Origin: Solea solea
Taxonomy: Eukaryota > Chordata > Actinopteri > Pleuronectiformes > Soleidae
Assembly (NCBI RefSeq): GCF_958295425.1
Contig: NC_081142.1
Coordinates: forward strand, 452,501-516,500
Direction of reading: 5' to 3'
Length of the DNA: 64,000 bases
The notes below the pieces were generated by a model. That model did no database searches. It saw only the letters and a program-made list of their open reading frames with translations, and was not told the DNA's origin. Below, in pieces: positions 58,470 to 64,000 of the stretch; the stretch's first letter is position 1; each line of letters starts with the position of its first letter. Made by a program: the position numbers and the translations under genes.

Positions 58470-61231
58470 CACCGCTGTTTGTTGGAAGCCATGGACCGAC
58501 CATGAATGTGTACATAGCCAAATGACTGTCCCTGCCTGCCCTGTGTACTGCTCACGCTTACAACTATGGCCCCGCCCACCGACAGACAGGAAGCAGGAAA
58601 CGGGAACAGGAAGCAAGCAACCCCCCGGCACAGCAGGTCCTGACGAGAGGGATGAACAGTTGGATGGACGCATAAGCAGGCGGAGGGATGGATGCGCCCG
58701 TCTCCGCCTGTGCAGACTCTGACAGAGATGCAGAAGGGACGCAGCATTTAAAGAAAAAAAAAAGAAAACTCAAACAAAAACAAAACAAAAAAAAGTTCCA
58801 GATCTGTGTATGTACCACATTTGGAAGCTACTTTGCTTTTTTTTTTTTTTTTTGGATCTTTAAACCCATGCTCATTGTCATCAAAATGAAAAACAATGAA
58901 AAACAATGAAAAAAAAAGTGTTGCTCTTTGTTTAGCTGGATCTCATTGTGCAGACATATCAACTTCTCCACCTTCAAACACGATGGCACTTACTTTCATC
59001 TTTTGTTTCGGTGCTTTTGGTTTGTTTTTTACTTCTTTTTTTATCTTTGGGGTCAAAGGTTGGGTCGGCGTTTTATGCAGTGGAGAAGTACACACACACA
59101 CACACACACACACGAATAGGAAACCGTTTCCTCATCGCCATTTTAAATGTACATTGTTGTGTTCTGGTTCTGGTTGATGTGATTGGGTCAAAATGCAGTA
59201 AGTCATGTCATCTCTGGACTCTCCTCCCTACACGTGACTTTCAGATGCTTTAAAAACACTTTGATCCACTTTTACCCACAGTTCTCCTCTCTGGACTCTT
59301 TAGTCAACACGGTTAAGTGTCCTCCACTCGTCCTCCACTCGTCTCAAAGGTTTTTTTTAAGGTTGCAGGAGGTACCGACACTTAGTCTGTTCAGGTTTGC
59401 TGTCAGTGACAATGAAGTTAAAGTGAGTGTTAGAGTCTTTTCTAACTGTAAAGTGACGTTTTAAAAACATTCATTCTTATTCACTGACACTGTCACACTT
59501 GGCAAACAAGGCAGCAGAACACCGAAAACACACTTTTTCTTTCAGGTGCAGTGAGTTTGACAACTTTCACTTAACTGTTGGAAAACGCTGCAAAGAAAAG
59601 GTGACAAACTTATTTATAACTTGAAAGGTGAAGTGGTTTAGTCACTGAGAGTGATCCTCTGGACTATGTGTCAGTGTTTAATGCAACCACACTTCCTGTC
59701 ACCGCCTCTTACTTTACTGTACAACTACTCAAGGTTACGCTCAGCTTTACCATGTTTATCAGACGTGAAACGTTCATAATGTGACTCATTTTCACCCTCA
59801 GTGTGTGTGACGTGTGTGTGTGACAGTGTCAGCCAATGACCTCGTCGTTTTCTTTACATTTCTTTTGCAGATTAACATTCTCAGAGGTAGAAACGTCTCA
59901 GTGAGTTAAACCTCAGAGGGCGGAGCCAAAGAAAAAAGTCAAATGGTCGATGTTACAAAAGTCTCGAGACGCTGAGTTCAAAGTGTCTCCCCCTGCTGGT
60001 CGTTTGTTACACGCGCTCGTCTCCGTATTTCACTCTGTTGTGAGTGTAACTGTGATTTATCGCTGCATATATCGAACTCGACACATTGGTTTCTTGGATT
60101 GTTCGTAAAAGCTCTTGTAAAATTAGCGACGAGTAAATGTGGCAGAGTGTCGTGTAAATGGGGAGGGATTTCGGACGCAGCCTGACTAGCCAAGCTAAGC
60201 TAGCTTTCTTAGCTCAGATCTGCCCAGATGAATCATTAATGAGGGTGAGAGTTATCTTTAAATCATAAAAAGTGACAGACATTTAGAAACAACTACAGCG
60301 TCAGTGTAGCTATGTTAAAATGGCTGTTTTAGCTAAGCTAGCGTGTTCATGAATGAGAATTTAAGAGTTAAATCAGTTATTTAATGAATGAACAAACAAA
60401 CAAGTGGAGGAAAACTTCACTGACATTGACGACGACGACATGAACATCGTTTGTGTTTTGACCAAAGTTTTGTCTTGAACATTGAAATTAGCCTATTAGC
60501 TCGTGTTCGTTGGCTTCACTCTGTTGTATGTTTAATTCTCCAGAGCAGCTCTGCCTCCAAAAAATCAGCTGATTTCTTTTTGTTTTTCACTCTTTTACAT
60601 TTCCTGTAGTTTTGTGGGACAGGAAACTTTTCTTTTCTTTTTTTTAATCATGTGTTCCAATCTTTGGTATTGTGTCTGTGCATTAGTTCTTTTCTTGCCG
60701 ACTGATCCCTGGAACAACATCGTTACTCAGAATCAGACCCAAAAGTGAAAAATCTTAACATTAAAACGGTTCTTAATGTGTGGGAATAGCAACATAATGG
60801 AGCGTTTAAAGGACAAAAAAAATGATTTAAAAAATCAGGGTGTAACCGTGTGACGCAGCTAACGGAGTCATAGTTGTTTAAAAACAAACCTCTCACGCCA
60901 TGTTAGGTTCTGTCCACGTTTTCTTGTGTTTCCCTGCTGACAAAACATTTTATACTCTTTTCAAGACAAATTTAAAGTTACATTTTTGTAATTTCTTTGT
61001 AGGTTTAAAAAAACAAATGTGAATTGATGATTTATTGGCAGTGTTAATTTACATGTTCTATAAATTTTAAAGATTTTTCGTTTTCTTACTTCGATGCTAT
61101 TGCAAATAGTAAAAAGGTTGACCCTGTAATGTAAGGCTTACAGAGCTGAGCTGTCATTCTGAAGAGGCACCTTTGGCCTGGGATGAGTTTTCCTGGGAGA
61201 AAATCACCACTAAAAAATTTGTCTATGTTTT

Positions 61232-61237
61232 AATAAA
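61232..61237 (+). terminator. Candidate proximal poly(A) signal
   Basis: AATAAA in a T/A-rich context, followed within 30 nt by TTTTACTTTTTCTTTTGC, a U-rich downstream element. It is one of two adjacent candidates for the tbl1xr1 3' end. Confidence 0.5.
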
Positions 61238-61324
61238 AGAAATGTTTTACTTTTTCTTTTGCTTGGATCTTTTTGGGCGGCCCTACTCCTGAAACTCGTC
61301 TTGGCTCGGGCACAAGACAATTTG

Positions 61325-61330
61325 AATAAA
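61325..61330 (+). terminator. Candidate distal poly(A) signal
   Basis: AATAAA (GAATAAAACTG context), followed by a T-rich stretch and TTTTTTCTGTCC about 30 nt on. Beyond this point no transcript-like sequence is recognised and repeats resume. Confidence 0.5.
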
Positions 61331-61647
61331 ACTGTAATTTTTCAATCAAGCAGAGGTATTTTTTCTGTCCCCTCTCTCGTCTCGTTGCTAGCGTTGGGAG
61401 TTGTGCAGATGCTCTGTGGAGGAAATGGCTCTGAAAACAAAATCATCTCAATTTGTAATTCCATTCAGGGTGTGTACTGGGACATTTAGAGCCCAGAAAA
61501 AACATTACATATAACACAACTCACATTCTCTTGACACTTCTTCCTCTGTGTTTGTCTAAGTTGTGCTTCAGTTGGATAATGAGATGTTTCTGTGGTCAAG
61601 AAAAGGCTGAATAAGACCAAGACTGCTAGGGTCTGAGATAGTGTACT

Positions 61648-62225
61648 CCGGGTTCTCACGGGTCCTTGAAAGTTGCTGAATTTGAAAAATGTTTTTCAAG
61701 GCACTAGAAATTATAAATTGACATAGGTTATTGACAGTTAATATTTGTTGTGCCCTTCTTACTCGGCACAAGAACAAACGTGCAGTCATAATTACTAGAG
61801 TTGTTGTGGACACGCCCACTATCTCCCTCTACTGTTGGGGGAGATTCCATGCAGATCAAGGCAATCAGAGACGGCAGACTTCACCCCATTCACACAACAG
61901 GCCTCTGTCGGTCATATTGGCAAGTGTGGACACTAACGGACAGACACAGAGCCACTAAACACTAATACTTCAGTGAAGTAACAATGAGTGAGTTACAGAG
62001 AGCAAATGACAACATGATGAAAAGTCACCAAAGAAAATGACAAAGACTGACTTTGACCAAGACCCCAAGGACAAAGATACAAAGCAATAAAAGTGGATCA
62101 CGGGCTCGTACAAGTCGTCCTCCCATCTGTGTCAGCACACTCAGTCCTTGAATTGGAGGGAATCGTGCCTGGAAAGTCGTTAAAAAGTCCTTGAATTTGA
62201 TTTCAACCAAGGTGTGAGAACCCTG
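61648..62225 (+). mobile_element. Nonautonomous hAT-like element
   Basis: Left end CCGGGTTCTCAC and right end GTGAGAACCCTG form a 12-bp terminal inverted repeat of the CAGGGTT type common in hAT elements, with GTCCTTGAA blocks inside both ends. No transposase frame. A clean 8-bp target duplication is not visible, so the superfamily call is provisional. Confidence 0.6.
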
Positions 62226-62392
62226 TATACTTTTTTGGGAGACTGGGCTCTGTACGAGTCCAGGTCTCGGTCTTGTTTGTGTGGTCTTCTCACCTACAGC
62301 TCTCCTAAATGAGTCAGAAAGCACATGTTGTTCTTAAAGTATTTTGCAAGTAAAGGGAGTTATTGTCATGAAAGTAAGCGCTTCTCCCATCA

Positions 62393-62452
62393 CATGGTGG
62401 CTAGCATTGTTGCCTCACAGGAAGGAGGTCACCGGCTCGTATCCTGGTTTGA
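62393..62452 (+). mobile_element. SINE head fragment
   Basis: TGGTGGCTAGCATTGTTGCC, TCACAGGAAGGAGGTCACCG and GGCTCGTATCCTGG give a tRNA-like head (box A and box B remnants) in the + direction, with the body missing. Confidence 0.6.
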
Positions 62453-64000
62453 CCAAGAGTCCCCATGTGGACGATAAAGAAGTAGAAAATGAGTAGTTGT
62501 AGTCAAGTCCTGGTGGCCTAAAGAACAAAGGATTCAGGTTTTCTTTGATAATATTTGACAGATTTAATGTTTGATTAAAGGTTTTGGCCAAATATGACTT
62601 ATTGAAGTTAGCTGTGATCATTAACACCCCCCGTGACACGTGTCATACATGTTGACATAGAAACACACCAAGTATTTGTGCATTTGAATAATCTGAGCCA
62701 CAAAATTCCAAAACTCCACTCAGATTACACGCGTTGCCGTTCTTGTGTCGACCTTAACAGAGCATCAGCCCAGCAACGTCTCCCATGTTTGTTTTTATTG
62801 CAACTTGCATCACATTGGTCTGTTATCGTTGACACCAGATCAGTAAAGGAAATGTCCAGAATAAAGTATATTTTGATAAGAGTTTGGAGTTTTTATTTGT
62901 GTGCGTTTGGTGTCGGCGCTAATCTGAGGATTAGATTCAACCATAACATCCACATGCTGGTGCTCCGTGTGCTGCAGCACATGATGAAATTAAAGAGTCA
63001 TTCGAGAGGAAATACTTATTTATTTCAATTGTACAATATTAATTTAAGGGATAGTTAAGATTAGATTCTCTTTAGGCGAGACTGACTGAGCTGTAGAGAA
63101 ACATGGCTGCCAGTGGGGACACAAGGAAATTAGATTTTGGCTGCTTAGCAAAAGACTCACCTCATAAAATCAATCACTTGCTTTCCTCTCCGTGAGTCGG
63201 TCTTTTCCGTCTGGAAACACATTTGGTGCAGACGTGTGCCTGGTACATACACTTGTGAGATAAAGTGACTAATATATTCTTAAGTGATAAGTGGCTAAAA
63301 TCTTTAGTTTCCTGAGCACAGTGACAGACCCACTTCAAACAATCCTGAACTAGACCTTTAAATAAACCTGTGCTTGTTACTCTGATATTTGAATATAGTG
63401 AAGTGTACAGTGCTTTGGCATCTTTATAAATGAATACATGCATTTTACTTCAAAGTGTTTCAACTATGTTGGCTCAGGAACAGCAAGTGGAAGCACATGG
63501 AAGATCAGGGTTGCCAGGTCATGGGTCAAATTTATCTGCTGGTTGGGTAGATCTTCACCCAGTTCTTCTAGTGTGACCTAATTTTATCACCGGAAATTAA
63601 AAATTTGAAAATGTGCCTTAAATTGTTGAATGGGCCTGAACAAGAGAACGTAAATGACTTCCTTCCTCGTCTGTTATCTGGATTCCAGAAGTTTTACAGC
63701 AGTTGTGAGTGACGTTCATCATATATGAACAAAACAAACAATCTTTTCCAACATGAACACAATGAACACAATTTTTATGAAAGTGCCCTTTAAATCAAAC
63801 GTAACAACAGCCATCGGTACTTTTCTCCACTCTACTTAAAGCTCCAGTGTGTAACTTGTCTCTCATGTGAACCTGCAGAGCTTTGTGAAAGGACGACTTT
63901 ACCTCATGTTTCAGAGAACCCAGGTTCATTCCTTAACCTGAAGTCAACACTGTCAACAGCTGTTAGGCCTCCGCCTTCACTCTGTGTCTCCACAGACATG

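Larger units (their letters stand above)
58470..61350 (+). other. tbl1xr1: Probable 3' UTR of tbl1xr1
   Basis: A 2.9-kb AT-rich stretch without introns or a recognisable gene. It contains A-rich and T17 tracts (58750-58855), a (CA)n run (59090-59113) and clear poly(A) signals near the end. A long 3' UTR is usual for this gene in vertebrates. The short open frames here have no recognisable protein content. Confidence 0.65.
61351..64000. other. Downstream flank
   Basis: Beyond the tbl1xr1 poly(A) signals are the hAT-like element (61648-62225) and a SINE head (62393-62452). 62.5-64.0 kb has no exon or RNA gene I can support. Confidence 0.6.

Overview
This looks like teleost fish nuclear DNA. 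It contains one vertebrate multi-exon gene with GT-AG introns, dense CA/TG microsatellites, tRNA-derived SINE copies of types common in bony fish, several small inverted-repeat DNA transposon remnants and large minisatellites. No bacterial, viral or organelle gene was recognised.

The only protein-coding gene I can support is tbl1xr1 (transducin beta-like 1 X-linked receptor 1), on the + strand. It encodes the LisH, F-box-like and WD40 subunit of the NCoR/SMRT-HDAC3 corepressor complex. I rebuilt 14 coding exons (51974-52031 through 58443-58469). They join in frame to a 515-residue protein that starts with MSISSDEVNF and ends with CVLDLRK, and diagnostic residues favour TBL1XR1 over TBL1X. Which teleost paralogue (a or b) it is cannot be decided here. 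Upstream lie a well-supported noncoding exon (38772-38834) and a probable CpG-rich promoter and first exon (about 18.8-19.2 kb). The 3' UTR probably runs to AATAAA signals at 61232 or 61325.

Layout: 1-18.7 kb is gene-free and repeat-rich. It holds a 35-copy 32-bp minisatellite (8.0-9.1 kb), a 78-copy 13-bp array (14.4-15.4 kb), two adjacent perfect hairpins (10.74-10.85 kb), GA/CT tracts (11.1-11.9 kb) and SINEs. Promoter and exon 1 lie at 18.8-19.2 kb. Intron 1 (19.5 kb) and intron 2 (13.1 kb) are mostly noncoding and carry MITE-like and SINE copies. The coding part is compact (51.97-58.47 kb). Two of its small introns, 13 and 15, contain minisatellite-free sequence that is a multiple of three and has no stop codon; introns 6 and 12 each carry a minisatellite. 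61.35-64 kb is repeat-bearing flank with a hAT-like terminal-inverted-repeat element.

I found no clear new multi-gene system. The observations most worth following are the two potentially translatable retained introns of tbl1xr1, the twin hairpins with identical 3-nt loops, the higher-order minisatellites and the minimal Met-Val-stop uORF just before the tbl1xr1 start.
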